Source: Proteobacteria bacterium ST_bin14 (GTDB lineage Bacteria > Pseudomonadota > Alphaproteobacteria > Sphingomonadales > Sphingomonadaceae). From it: a stretch of 64,000 nt of DNA. This document shows positions 32,876 through 40,878 of the stretch, piece after piece; position 1 is the first letter of the stretch, and every line of letters begins with the position of its first letter. The stretch lies in contig MSXR01000011.1 of NCBI GenBank assembly GCA_002083655.1, positions 114,787 through 178,786 on the forward strand. Reading direction: 5' to 3'. The position numbers and the translations under genes were made by a program. The notes under the pieces were generated by a model, which did not search any database, had not been told where the DNA came from, and saw nothing but the letters and a program-made list of their open reading frames with translations.

Positions 32876-33951
32876 GCCATGCTGTCCTGCGCGGTGGCGG
32901 CGGCCATGATGCGGTCAATCGCGGTCATCAATTCCTCTTGCGTGGTGTATCGCCCAAAGCCCAGCCTAATGCTCGACCGCGCCTGCCCGTCGGTCAAGCC
33001 CATTGCCTGCAACACATGGCTCGCCCGACCCGATCCACTGGCACAGGCCGACCCGGCGGAAAAGGCGATATCGCGCAGATCAGACATCAGGCGCGCAACG
33101 TCGAGTCCATCACGCCTGATGTTGAGATTACCCAGGTACCGATGCTCGGTCGATCCGTTGATCTGCCAGCCAGGGCCAAAGCGCGCGGTGGCGATCGACC
33201 ATAGCCGTTCTACATGCGCGGCGTCCGCATCATGCCGTTCCGCCATCAGCGCCGCTGCGCGGCCAAAGCCCGCGCATAACGCTGGTGACAGCGTGCCCGA
33301 ACGGCCACCTTCCTGATCGCCGCCATGCAACAGTGGCGCCAGCGCCACGCCGTCGCGAATCCACAGCGCGCCGATCCCCTTCGGTCCATGGATCTTGTGC
33401 GCGGACAAAGCGACGATATCGCAGCCAGCGTATAGGTTGACACGCCCGATGCCCTGCACCGCGTCGCACAGGAAAAGAGCACCTGCCCCACGCGCGATAT
33501 TGGCGAGTGTGAATATCGGTTGCGCGACCCCGATCTCATTATTGATCAGCATTGCCGTTACCAGCCCGGCTCCCTGCATGATCGCAGGCTCTGCCACATC
33601 GGGATCGACCAACCCGTCGCTGCCGACGGGCAAGACCGTACTTGGGCGACCGCTGGCGCGCACTGTATCCAGCACCGCGGCATGTTCGGTGGCGACCGTA
33701 ACGATCGGCCCGTTCGTGCCCTTGATCGCCCAGTTCAGCGCTTCGGTCGCGCCGCTGGTAAAAACGACGCGGCCACCCGGCGGCAGCAGCGCAGCCACCT
33801 GATCGCGCGCCACCTCAACCGCCGCCTTTGCCGCCCGGCCAGGGGCGTGTGACGAATGCGGATTGGCAGGATGATCGCGCAGCCAGGGCAGCATCGCCTC
33901 AAAAGCTTCGGGCGCAAGCGGGGTCGTCGCCTGATAATCGAGGTAGATCAC
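32872..33951 (-). CDS. Cysteine desulfurase, IscS/NifS type (second of a tandem pair)
   Basis: A PLP enzyme that takes sulfur from cysteine as a persulfide. The 359-residue product starts MIYLDYQATTPLAPEAF, has the PLP lysine in LSAHKIHGPKGIGAL and the catalytic cysteine in GSACASGSGRASHVL. It overlaps both the upstream desulfurase and the downstream ferredoxin by four bases. The HKIHGPKGIGAL and GGDQEGGRSGT motifs make it the more IscS-like of the two. Confidence 0.9.
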   Translation of the reverse strand: MIYLDYQATTPLAPEAFEAMLPWLRDHPANPHSSHAPGRAAKAAVEVARDQVAALLPPGGRVVFTSGATEALNWAIKGTNGPIVTVATEHAAVLDTVRASGRPSTVLPVGSDGLVDPDVAEPAIMQGAGLVTAMLINNEIGVAQPIFTLANIARGAGALFLCDAVQGIGRVNLYAGCDIVALSAHKIHGPKGIGALWIRDGVALAPLLHGGDQEGGRSGTLSPALCAGFGRAAALMAERHDADAAHVERLWSIATARFGPGWQINGSTEHRYLGNLNIRRDGLDVARLMSDLRDIAFSAGSACASGSGRASHVLQAMGLTDGQARSSIRLGFGRYTTQEELMTAIDRIMAAATAQDSMA

Positions 33952-35021
33952 GACGCGCGCGTCACCGCATCATGCGCAACTTCGAGCCAAGCCCCAAGAA
34001 ACGCGTCAATCTCTGCAGGCGTGGTGTTCCAGCCAAAGCTGACCCGGATGGTCCGGCTGGCGGTATCCTCATCCACCCCGAAAGCGGCCAGCGCCCGGCT
34101 GCGCTTCAGCGTACCCGATGAACAGGCACTGCCCGCCGACACCGCAAAGCCCATCGCGTCGAAGCGGATCAATTGCGCCGCGGCGGACAGGTTGGGCATC
34201 GCCACGGCAAAAACGTGCGACGATTGCGCGCCCGGCGCGATCACGTCTCCCGATGCGTTGAAAACATCAGTCACCGCAAAGCGTTGGTCGACATTGCTCT
34301 GCCAGCTATCCAGCCCCCCAGCCTCCAGCGCAGCCGCCAGCCCGAGCACGGCGGGCAAATTCTCCGTGCCCATCCGGTATCCATATTCATGCCCGCCAAC
34401 CGGCTCCAGCACCGCCAGATCGCGCACGAGCAGCAGGCCAATCCCCGGTGGACCACCTAATTTATGCCCTGACACCACGACCAGATCAGCATCAGGCAGC
34501 GGATACCGGCCCGCCGATTGCGAACAATCGCTCAGCAACAGCGCCCCGGCGTTGCGAATCTGATCGATGGTGGCCGGGTGCTGATAGGGGATGATCTGCG
34601 TGCCCGTTTCGCCATTGGTTTTCTGAATGGCGATAATCGCCTTGCCCGGTGCCGCGAGATATTTCGCCAGCGCATCGCCGTCAGCTTCGCCGTGAACCAC
34701 TGGCAGCACATCTGCTCCGGGCGCGGCACGAAACACTGCGTCATGCTCCACCGCGCTCACGATCCGCCGGTCCACCTTCGCCCGGTTCAGCGCCATCGAC
34801 AAAGCCTCGCTCGCGCCGCTGGTGAAGATCAGCTCGCCCGTCCAGCCAAGTGCTGTTTTAATCCGCGTCCTCGCCTCCTCCAGCGCAGCTCTCGCCGCGC
34901 GCCCCTCGGCGTGCGGGCTGGATGGGTTTGCCCAGCGCGCCATCCCGTCCGCCACCGCCGCCACCGCTTCGGGGCGCATCGGCGTGGTCGCGGCATGATC
35001 CAGATAGATGCGCTTTTTCAC
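33948..35021 (-). CDS. Cysteine desulfurase family protein (first of a tandem pair)
   Basis: The 357-residue protein starts KKRIYLDHAATTPMRPEAV and has the PLP lysine in VSGHKLGGPPGIGLL and the cysteine loop GSACSSGTLKRSRAL. It is clearly diverged from its neighbour (for example GGHEYGYRMGTEN). The tandem pair may act as one heteromeric enzyme or supply sulfur to different acceptors; SufE is encoded 20 kb away. It starts 118 bases from the divergent hydrolase gene. Confidence 0.88.
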   Translation of the reverse strand: MKKRIYLDHAATTPMRPEAVAAVADGMARWANPSSPHAEGRAARAALEEARTRIKTALGWTGELIFTSGASEALSMALNRAKVDRRIVSAVEHDAVFRAAPGADVLPVVHGEADGDALAKYLAAPGKAIIAIQKTNGETGTQIIPYQHPATIDQIRNAGALLLSDCSQSAGRYPLPDADLVVVSGHKLGGPPGIGLLLVRDLAVLEPVGGHEYGYRMGTENLPAVLGLAAALEAGGLDSWQSNVDQRFAVTDVFNASGDVIAPGAQSSHVFAVAMPNLSAAAQLIRFDAMGFAVSAGSACSSGTLKRSRALAAFGVDEDTASRTIRVSFGWNTTPAEIDAFLGAWLEVAHDAVTRAS

Positions 35022-35139
35022 GTCATTAGCCCTAGCGTGTCGTCCCCCCCGCTACAATGATTGCGCCGGGGCAGGGCTTTCCTCTATAGCCGCGCATCCC
35101 GCGTTCGCCGCGTCTCCTTGATTGTCAGCAGGTTTTTTC

Positions 35140-35796
35140 ATGCCAGAAGTCATTTTCCCCGGTCCCGATGGCCGCCTCGAAGGCCGATTCTCGCCGCCGC
35201 CGCGTCCGCGCGCGCCGGTTGCGATGATCCTCCACCCGCACCCCTCATCGGGTGGCACGATGAACAACCGGATCGTGCAGGAGCTGTACAAGACCTTTCA
35301 ACGGCGCGGTTTCGCCACACTCCGCTTCAATTTTCGCGGCGTGGGCAAAAGCCAGGGCGTGTTCGACAATGGCGTCGGCGAACTCTCCGACGCGGCCAGC
35401 GCGCTCGATTGGGTGCAGAGCATCCACCCAGAGGCATCGACCACCTGGATCGCCGGCGTCAGCTTTGGCGCGTGGATTGGCATGCAGTTGCTGATGCGCC
35501 GCCCGGAAATCCGTGGCTTCATCTCGATCGCGCCGCCCGCCAATATGTATGACTTCACCTTCCTGGCCCCTTGCCCGTCATCAGGCATCATCATTCAGGG
35601 CGAAGGCGATGAGGTGGTCACCCCCCTCGCCGTGCAAAAGCTGGTCGACAAGCTGCGCACGCAAAAACACATCACGATCCACCACGACGTATTGCCCCGC
35701 GCCAACCATTTCTTCGAACATGAAATGCCGGAGCTGATGGGAAGCGTGGACAATTATCTGGATATGCGGTTGGACCCGAATTCGCCGATTAAGTGA
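35140..35796 (+). CDS. Alpha/beta-hydrolase family protein
   Basis: The 218-residue protein has an HPHPSSGGTMNN segment, the nucleophile elbow GVSFGAWIG and a late His in RANHFFEHE. This family of small cytosolic hydrolases (sometimes annotated as dienelactone-hydrolase-like) has no assigned substrate. The ATG at 35140 gives MPEVIFPGPDGRLEG; a TTG six codons upstream is another possible start. Confidence 0.85.
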   Translation: MPEVIFPGPDGRLEGRFSPPPRPRAPVAMILHPHPSSGGTMNNRIVQELYKTFQRRGFATLRFNFRGVGKSQGVFDNGVGELSDAASALDWVQSIHPEASTTWIAGVSFGAWIGMQLLMRRPEIRGFISIAPPANMYDFTFLAPCPSSGIIIQGEGDEVVTPLAVQKLVDKLRTQKHITIHHDVLPRANHFFEHEMPELMGSVDNYLDMRLDPNSPIK

Positions 35797-35805
35797 GGCG
35801 CGCGA

Positions 35806-35892
35806 GGATTTAGCGGAGCTAAATCCCGCTCAGAGCGCCGAACTCGGCCGGCGGGGCTCCAGCCCCGACCGACGACATGGGCTTTGCCCATG
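35806..35892. repeat. Three consecutive hairpins after the hydrolase gene
   Basis: GGATTTAGC-GGA-GCTAAATCC (35806-35826), GGGGCT-CC-AGCCCC (35853-35866) and CATGGGC-TTT-GCCCATG (35876-35892) follow one another. No T-run. They may terminate the hydrolase transcript or form a REP-like cluster. The rest of 35797-35977 holds no gene that I can see. Confidence 0.6.
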
Positions 35893-35977
35893 GCGCATGA
35901 AGTGATCGTCCCCGTCGTTTGATGGCCAGCTACCGATTGGTATGTTAGGGCGCTGGAGGTGAACTGGGAGGCGTTGC

Positions 35978-36346
35978 TTGATCGCTGTATTGATTTTCGC
36001 GAGCATGAGTCGCTGCGTTATTCCCGAACTTTGCCCGACCGACGAGCAAATCTTGGCTGCTGTTCGTTCTCGCGATGCCAATGTCGTTCAGGCGATTGCA
36101 AATCAAGCCGCTCGGGACGATCCGAATAGCGTGTTTTTAACGCATTCGGAACGCATCAAGCGGATATCAAACGTGCTATGTGGCGACAAACTACCCAGCG
36201 ATCTGGCCGGCGATCCGCCTGTTATCAATTGCAGATTCACCGTTCGGTATTGGAGTCGAAATGCGGAAACGGTGGCAAGAATGGTGCGCCGCAGAGACGG
36301 ATGGGAAATTGATAACGCCCTCGCGGTGACACGCGCCCGCCGGTAA
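35978..36346 (+). CDS. Hypothetical protein, possibly secreted
   Basis: A 122-residue frame with a short hydrophobic start (MIAVLIFASMSRCVIPELC) and a C-terminal NCRFTVRYWSRNAETVARMVRRRDGWEI that looks like a real globular domain. The start is TTG, preceded by GGGAGG. It may be a small exported protein with disulfides; the leader is short and no lipobox is seen. No family recognised; the neighbouring repeats suggest a variable region. Confidence 0.5.
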   Translation: MIAVLIFASMSRCVIPELCPTDEQILAAVRSRDANVVQAIANQAARDDPNSVFLTHSERIKRISNVLCGDKLPSDLAGDPPVINCRFTVRYWSRNAETVARMVRRRDGWEIDNALAVTRARR

Positions 36347-36389
36347 AGTGAACGTCCGCAACTGGGCAATTCCTGCCACGGTCTCCCTC

Positions 36390-36483
36390 CGTCACCCCGG
36401 GCTTGACCCGGGGGCCCGCTTTTCTAACTTCCGGCATCGCTCGAAAAAGGCAGCGGGACCCCGGGTCAGGCCCGGGGTGACGG
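36390..36483. repeat. Dispersed inverted repeat (CCCCGGGCTTGACCCGGG family)
   Basis: Left arm CCGTCACCCCGGGCTTGACC and onward (36389-36420) and right arm (36452-36483) are near-perfect complements around a loop of about 30 bases with an A/T-rich centre. A relative lies at 39184-39266. Such elements are common and non-coding in alphaproteobacteria. Here it lies between convergent small genes and may serve as a terminator. Confidence 0.8.
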
Positions 36484-36521
36484 GTTTGATTGGGGCATTG
36501 TTCAGCGCGACATCTGCCCGC

Positions 36522-36689
36522 TCACCCCACCCAAATCAACACATTGCCCAGCAGCACCGCCGCCATCACCAGCAGCAGCACGCCCTTGCGCCGGTCGACG
36601 CCCTTCACGATCATCCACCCCCCGCCGATCAGGCAGGCGAACATCGCGAGCATGGCGATGGTGGGGGCGAGCGATTCGAGGGTGGTCAT
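36522..36689 (-). CDS. 55-residue two-helix membrane protein
   Basis: The frame begins MTTLESLAPTIAMLAMFACL and has two membrane helices (TIAMLAMFACLIGGGWMIV and GVLLLVMAAVLLGNVLIWVG) joined by a basic loop KGVDRRK, which fits a real inner-membrane hairpin protein. The gene lies between two repeat elements with 38 and 26 bases to spare. Function unknown. Confidence 0.7.
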   Translation of the reverse strand: MTTLESLAPTIAMLAMFACLIGGGWMIVKGVDRRKGVLLLVMAAVLLGNVLIWVG

Positions 36690-36715
36690 GTTGCGGTCGC
36701 TATAGCGGTAATTGC

Positions 36716-36820
36716 TTCCCCGGCGAAGGCCGGGGCCCAGATGCGAAGGTTCTTGTTCTCTGAAGCTGACGCTAAATGACCGGCGTCGCGCGGCTAGACC
36801 CCGGCCTTCGCCGGGGGAGC
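36716..36820. repeat. Dispersed inverted repeat (CCCCGGCGAAGGCCGGGG family)
   Basis: TTCCCCGGCGAAGGCCGGGG (36716-36735) and its near-complement CCCCGGCCTTCGCCGGGG (36799-36816) flank about 60 bases; each arm is itself self-complementary. It sits between the 55-residue gene start and the convergent end of nothing else, upstream of the next minus-strand stop at 36837. It could terminate or stabilise transcripts. Confidence 0.75.
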
Positions 36821-36836
36821 GAAGCTTTTTAGCGGC

Positions 36837-37805
36837 TCAATCCGCCCCTGATAGCACCGCCGCATAAGCCGCTGGATCGACATTACCGCCTGACACCATC
36901 ACCAGCATCCCCGGTTCCACCGAGACCTTGCCCGCGAGCAACGCCGCGAGGCCCGCCGCCCCGCCCGGTTCCACCACAATGCGCAAATGGCGCGCAGCCC
37001 AGCGTTGCGCGGCGGCAATCTCCACCTCACTCACCGCCAGTCCCCGCACCCCACGCCGCGACAACACGTCAAAGGTCAACCGCGATACCTCCTTGGTTTG
37101 CAGCGAATCGCACGCGGTAGGCGGCGGCTTGGGGCCGACGGGTTCAATCCAGCCCGCCTCCAGTGACACGCGCATGTCGTCCCATCCCTCCGGCTCGACA
37201 ACGGTAATCACGGCATCGGGCAGCGCCAGCGCACAGCCAGCGGCCAGTCCGCCGCCACCGCAAGGCACCACGACATGGCTTGGGGCGGGCAATCCCTGTG
37301 CGGCCATCTGCGTCGCCGCCTCAATCGCGGCGCTGCCCTGCCCTTCAATGATCCAGGGATCATCAAAGCTGGGCACCAGCGCAGCGCCCCGCGCGCCCGC
37401 GAGACCCGCGGCAATTTTTTCGCGGCTTTCGGTCGCACGGTCATAGCTGACGATTTCGGCCCCCATCGCCAGCGTCGCCTCGCGCTTCACCACTGGCGCG
37501 TCGCTTGGCATCACGATCAGCGCGGGCATGCCAAGCCGTTTGGCGGCCCATGCGACCCCCTGCGCATGATTGCCCGATGAAAAAGCCACCACGCCGCGCG
37601 CGCGCGATTCGCTGTCAATTGCGGTCAACCGGTGCCACGCACCGCGCAGTTTGAACGAGCCGATTGGCTGCAAACTCTCTGCTTTGAAAGCCACGGCTAT
37701 ACCATTGATTTCATGAATGAATAATGGACTTGGTAGCAATATTACCGCCAGCTTTGCGGCGGCATCACGCACCCCCGCGCGGGTCGGTTGTCGCAAAATT
37801 GTCAT
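36837..37805 (-). CDS. Threonine dehydratase-like PLP enzyme
   Basis: A fold-type II PLP enzyme of the threonine ammonia-lyase/serine racemase group. The 322-residue protein has the PLP lysine in GSFKLRGAW, SSGNHAQGVAWAAKRLG, the phosphate-binding CGGGGLAAG and a C-terminal VMVSGGNVD. No ACT domain, so probably not feedback-regulated by isoleucine. It diverges from the ornithine decarboxylase-like gene across 138 bases. Substrate uncertain. Confidence 0.85.
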   Translation of the reverse strand: MTILRQPTRAGVRDAAAKLAVILLPSPLFIHEINGIAVAFKAESLQPIGSFKLRGAWHRLTAIDSESRARGVVAFSSGNHAQGVAWAAKRLGMPALIVMPSDAPVVKREATLAMGAEIVSYDRATESREKIAAGLAGARGAALVPSFDDPWIIEGQGSAAIEAATQMAAQGLPAPSHVVVPCGGGGLAAGCALALPDAVITVVEPEGWDDMRVSLEAGWIEPVGPKPPPTACDSLQTKEVSRLTFDVLSRRGVRGLAVSEVEIAAAQRWAARHLRIVVEPGGAAGLAALLAGKVSVEPGMLVMVSGGNVDPAAYAAVLSGAD

Positions 37806-37943
37806 GAAATTTTCCTCGACCTTAAAATAACTATTTACATCCAGATCAAGCGACCCTATTTCGCGCTTCCGCTGCCCCATGGGACTTCCAACCGCAAGGC
37901 AGCTTTTTTCGTTTTGTCTCACGACATTTGGAGGTCCCTTGAG

Positions 37944-39164
37944 TTGCACAAGCATCATAGCACGCGGGAGCTAGCAAGCCCCCAGGTCGGTTCCGCCACT
38001 GGAATCGCACTTTTGGCGCGACCGGTTTTGCCGGTTACGCTCGTTCGTCCCCATGCCGCGGCACGGGCAGCCCGATTCTTCACAGAGAAGTTTCCGGGGC
38101 GGTCCATGTATGCGGTTAAAGCCAACCCATCGCCCGATTTGTTGCGGGTGCTGTGGGATAATGGCATCACGCATTATGACGTCGCCTCGATTGCCGAGGT
38201 TCGGCTGGTCGCGACCACGCTGCCCGGTGCCACCTTGTGCTTTATGCACCCGGTGAAAGCCCCGGAAGCGATTGCCGAGGCATATCATACCCACGGCGTG
38301 CGCGTTTTCTCGCTCGACAGCATGGAAGAGCTGGCGAAGATTATGGCGGCGACAGACGATGCGACTGACCTGACGCTGTGCGTCCGGCTGCGCGTGTCGT
38401 CGGAACATTCAAAGCTGAGCCTTGCGTCGAAATTCGGCGCGGCACCGGGCGAAACGCGCGAATTGCTGTTCGCCGCGCGGCAGGCAGCCGATGCTTTGGG
38501 CATCTGCTTCCATGTGGGATCGCAGGCGATGACGCCGGAAGCCTATGCCCAGGCAATGGAGCGCGTGCGGATAGCTATTGTCGATGCCGGCGTTACCGTT
38601 GACGTGGTCGATGTCGGCGGCGGTTTTCCGTCGAGCTATCCCGGCATGGAGCCACCGCCGCTGGAGCGGTATTTCGCGACGATCCACCGCGCGTTTGAAA
38701 GCCTGCCAATCTCCTATTCGGCAGAGCTTTGGGCGGAGCCGGGCCGGGCCTTGTGCGCGGAATATAGCTCGGTTGTCGTGCGCGTTGAACGGCGCCGGGG
38801 CGATGAGCTTTACATCAACGACGGCGCTTATGGCGCGTTGTTTGATGCAGCGCACCTTGGCTGGCGCTTCCCGGTCACGCTGCTGCGTGAACCCGATTCG
38901 AATGCGCGCGATATGGCGTTCAGCTTTTACGGGCCGACCTGTGACGATATGGATCACATGGCCGGGCCGTTCATGCTGCCGGCCGACACCCAGGCCGGTG
39001 ACTATATCGAAATCGGGATGCTCGGCGCATATGGCGCGGCGATGCGTACCGCGTTCAATGGCTTTGGATCAGGCGACACCGTGATCGTCGACGATGAGCC
39101 GATGGTGTCGCTCTACACCGATGAGGAAATCGACACCGTTCCGTCGAACGTCGTCACACTGTAA
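37944..39164 (+). CDS. Ornithine/lysine decarboxylase, type III PLP fold
   Basis: The 406-residue product has the PLP lysine in MYAVKANPSPDLL (Lys59), FSLDSMEEL, FHVGSQ, the glycine loop VGGGFPSSYPG, EPGRALC and the active-site cysteine in GPTCDDMD, as in alanine-racemase-fold ornithine decarboxylases. The TTG at 37944 is chosen because GGAGG lies nine bases before it; the frame is open further upstream. With the adjacent DHS-like gene it should feed polyamine synthesis. Confidence 0.87.
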   Translation: MHKHHSTRELASPQVGSATGIALLARPVLPVTLVRPHAAARAARFFTEKFPGRSMYAVKANPSPDLLRVLWDNGITHYDVASIAEVRLVATTLPGATLCFMHPVKAPEAIAEAYHTHGVRVFSLDSMEELAKIMAATDDATDLTLCVRLRVSSEHSKLSLASKFGAAPGETRELLFAARQAADALGICFHVGSQAMTPEAYAQAMERVRIAIVDAGVTVDVVDVGGGFPSSYPGMEPPPLERYFATIHRAFESLPISYSAELWAEPGRALCAEYSSVVVRVERRRGDELYINDGAYGALFDAAHLGWRFPVTLLREPDSNARDMAFSFYGPTCDDMDHMAGPFMLPADTQAGDYIEIGMLGAYGAAMRTAFNGFGSGDTVIVDDEPMVSLYTDEEIDTVPSNVVTL

Positions 39165-39183
39165 CACGCTGCTATCACAACTC

Positions 39184-39266
39184 CGTCACCCTGGGCTTGG
39201 CCTGGGGTCCCGCTTTCTTTTCGCCGGTCGGCAGAAGCGGGACCCCAGGTCAGGCCCGGGGTGGCG
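39184..39266. repeat. Dispersed inverted repeat between the decarboxylase and DHS-like genes
   Basis: A relative of the element at 36390: left arm CGTCACCCTGGGCTTGGCCT and onward to 39215, right arm 39235-39266 (AGCGGGACCCCAGGTCAGG...). It fills most of the 124-base gap between two same-strand genes, so the transcript would carry a long stem that may stabilise or separate the two coding parts. Confidence 0.8.
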
Positions 39267-39288
39267 GCAGTTATTCGAGGATTTTTGC

Positions 39289-40353
39289 ATGACCGACACG
39301 CTTACACCCACCCGCACCAACGACCAGCGCAAGGCAGAATTGCTCTCTACTCAGGTCGAGCATATCGACATCACCAGTTTTGATGCGCGCCCGATTGTTG
39401 AGGCGATGGGCAAGATGAGCTTCACCAGCCGTGATCTGTCGCGCGCAACGAACATCTATAACCAGATGCTGGCGGACCCCGATTGCACGATCTGTCTGGT
39501 GATTGCCGGCTCCACCTCGGCGGGCGGGTGCATGGATTTGTACGCAGAGCTGATCCGCAACAACATGGTCGATTGCGTCGTCGCGACGGGCGCGACCATT
39601 GTCGACATGGATTTCTTTGAAGGGCTTGGCCACAAACATTATCAGGCATTGGAAGTGCCCGATGATGATACGCTGCGCTCGCTGCTGATCGACCGGATCT
39701 ACGATACGTACATCGATGAAGAAGAACTGCAGCACGTCGACCACACGATCTTCGAGATCGCCGAAACGCTGGAGCCGCGCCCTTATTCCAGCCGCGCGTT
39801 CATCCGCGAGATGGGCAAATATCTGGTCGAACATGGCAAGAAGGACAACAGCCTCGTCAAGCTGGCCTATGAACATGACGTGCCGATCTTCTGCCCGGCC
39901 TTTGTTGATAGCTCGGCAGGTTTCGGCCTCGTCAAGCATCAGGTGGACTCGGTGAAGGCGGGCAAACCCTATATGGTACTCGATGCGATTGCCGATTTCC
40001 GCGAGCTGACCGATATCAAAATCAAGGCGGGCACCACCGGGCTGCTCATGATCGGCGGCGGCGTGCCAAAGAACTTCATTCAGGACACGGTGGTGTGTGC
40101 CGAAATCCTGGGCCATGATGATGTTGAGGTGCATAAATACGCAGTACAGATCACCGTGGCGGATGTGCGCGACGGGGCGTGTTCGTCATCAACGCTGCAG
40201 GAAGCGGCAAGCTGGGGCAAGGTGAACACCGGCATCGAACAGATGGTGTTTGCAGAAGCGGGTTCAGTGATGCCGCTGCTGGCGTCCGACGCCTATCACC
40301 GCGGCCTGTGGAAGGATCGCGCCAAGCGCCGCTGGGGCGCGATCTTCGACTGA
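39289..40353 (+). CDS. Deoxyhypusine-synthase-like protein, probable homospermidine synthase
   Basis: The 354-residue protein is a homologue of deoxyhypusine synthase: SLVIAGST-like segment CLVIAGSTSAGG, an EFGLVKHQ-like region, GGGVPKNFIQ and the catalytic lysine in ASWGKVN (Lys311). Bacteria lack eIF5A, and bacterial members of this family have been linked to homospermidine or related polyamine synthesis. The gene follows ornithine decarboxylase, so putrescine-to-homospermidine conversion is the best reading. The gene ends in a terminator at 40400. Confidence 0.82.
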   Translation: MTDTLTPTRTNDQRKAELLSTQVEHIDITSFDARPIVEAMGKMSFTSRDLSRATNIYNQMLADPDCTICLVIAGSTSAGGCMDLYAELIRNNMVDCVVATGATIVDMDFFEGLGHKHYQALEVPDDDTLRSLLIDRIYDTYIDEEELQHVDHTIFEIAETLEPRPYSSRAFIREMGKYLVEHGKKDNSLVKLAYEHDVPIFCPAFVDSSAGFGLVKHQVDSVKAGKPYMVLDAIADFRELTDIKIKAGTTGLLMIGGGVPKNFIQDTVVCAEILGHDDVEVHKYAVQITVADVRDGACSSSTLQEAASWGKVNTGIEQMVFAEAGSVMPLLASDAYHRGLWKDRAKRRWGAIFD

Positions 40354-40399
40354 TTGGCTTCGACTGATAGGTTGCAATTCAAAACAGATTGAGCCACCG

Positions 40400-40433
40400 C
40401 TCCCCTCGGAAACATCATTCCGGGGGGAGTTTT
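40400..40433 (+). terminator. Intrinsic terminator that contains the next gene's ribosome binding site
   Basis: CTCCCCTCGGAA (40400-40411) pairs with TTCCGGGGGGAG (40418-40429) with one wobble, followed by TTTT. The GGGGGGAG of the right arm is the only Shine-Dalgarno for the MAPEG gene that starts at 40438. Confidence 0.85.
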
Positions 40434-40437
40434 CATT

Positions 40438-40878
40438 ATGAACAGTCCAATTCTCGCGACCGTCGTCGCGTTGGCAGCGTGGAGCCTTGTCATGTGGCTC
40501 TGGATGTATGCCACCCGCTTGCCCGCGATGCGCAAGGCGAAGATCGATACCTTCAATCTGGTCGGCGGCGCAGGATCAGACCTGAAGGCGATCATCCCGC
40601 CAAAGCAGCAATGGCCGGCCGACAATTATAACCATCTGCACGAACAGCCGACGATCTTCTATGCCATCGCCATCACGCACGCGCTGATTGGCACTGGTGA
40701 CGGCGTGAACCTCACCATCGCCTGGGCTTATGTCGCGCTGCGCGTCCTCCACAGCCTGGTGCAGGTGCTCGTCAACCGCGTCATCGTCCGCTTCACGCTG
40801 TTTTCGCTGTCATCGCTGTGCCTGATTGCGCTGACCCTGCATGCGGCAATGGCGATGCTGGGCGTGCACCACCATTAA
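40438..40878 (+). CDS. MAPEG-family membrane protein
   Basis: A 146-residue protein with four hydrophobic segments and a RxxxN/NLHEQP-type motif (NYNHLHEQPTIFYA), as in bacterial members of the MAPEG (microsomal glutathione S-transferase/leukotriene synthase) family. Substrate unknown. Its Shine-Dalgarno lies in the terminator stem of the preceding gene. The stop overlaps the convergent asnB-like stop by three bases. Confidence 0.82.
   Translation: MNSPILATVVALAAWSLVMWLWMYATRLPAMRKAKIDTFNLVGGAGSDLKAIIPPKQQWPADNYNHLHEQPTIFYAIAITHALIGTGDGVNLTIAWAYVALRVLHSLVQVLVNRVIVRFTLFSLSSLCLIALTLHAAMAMLGVHHH

Noticed and set aside
36490..36705. Plus-strand frame of 71 codons
   Set aside because: The minus strand here gives a convincing two-helix membrane protein (36522-36689); the plus frame is rich in Pro/Ser/Thr without features.
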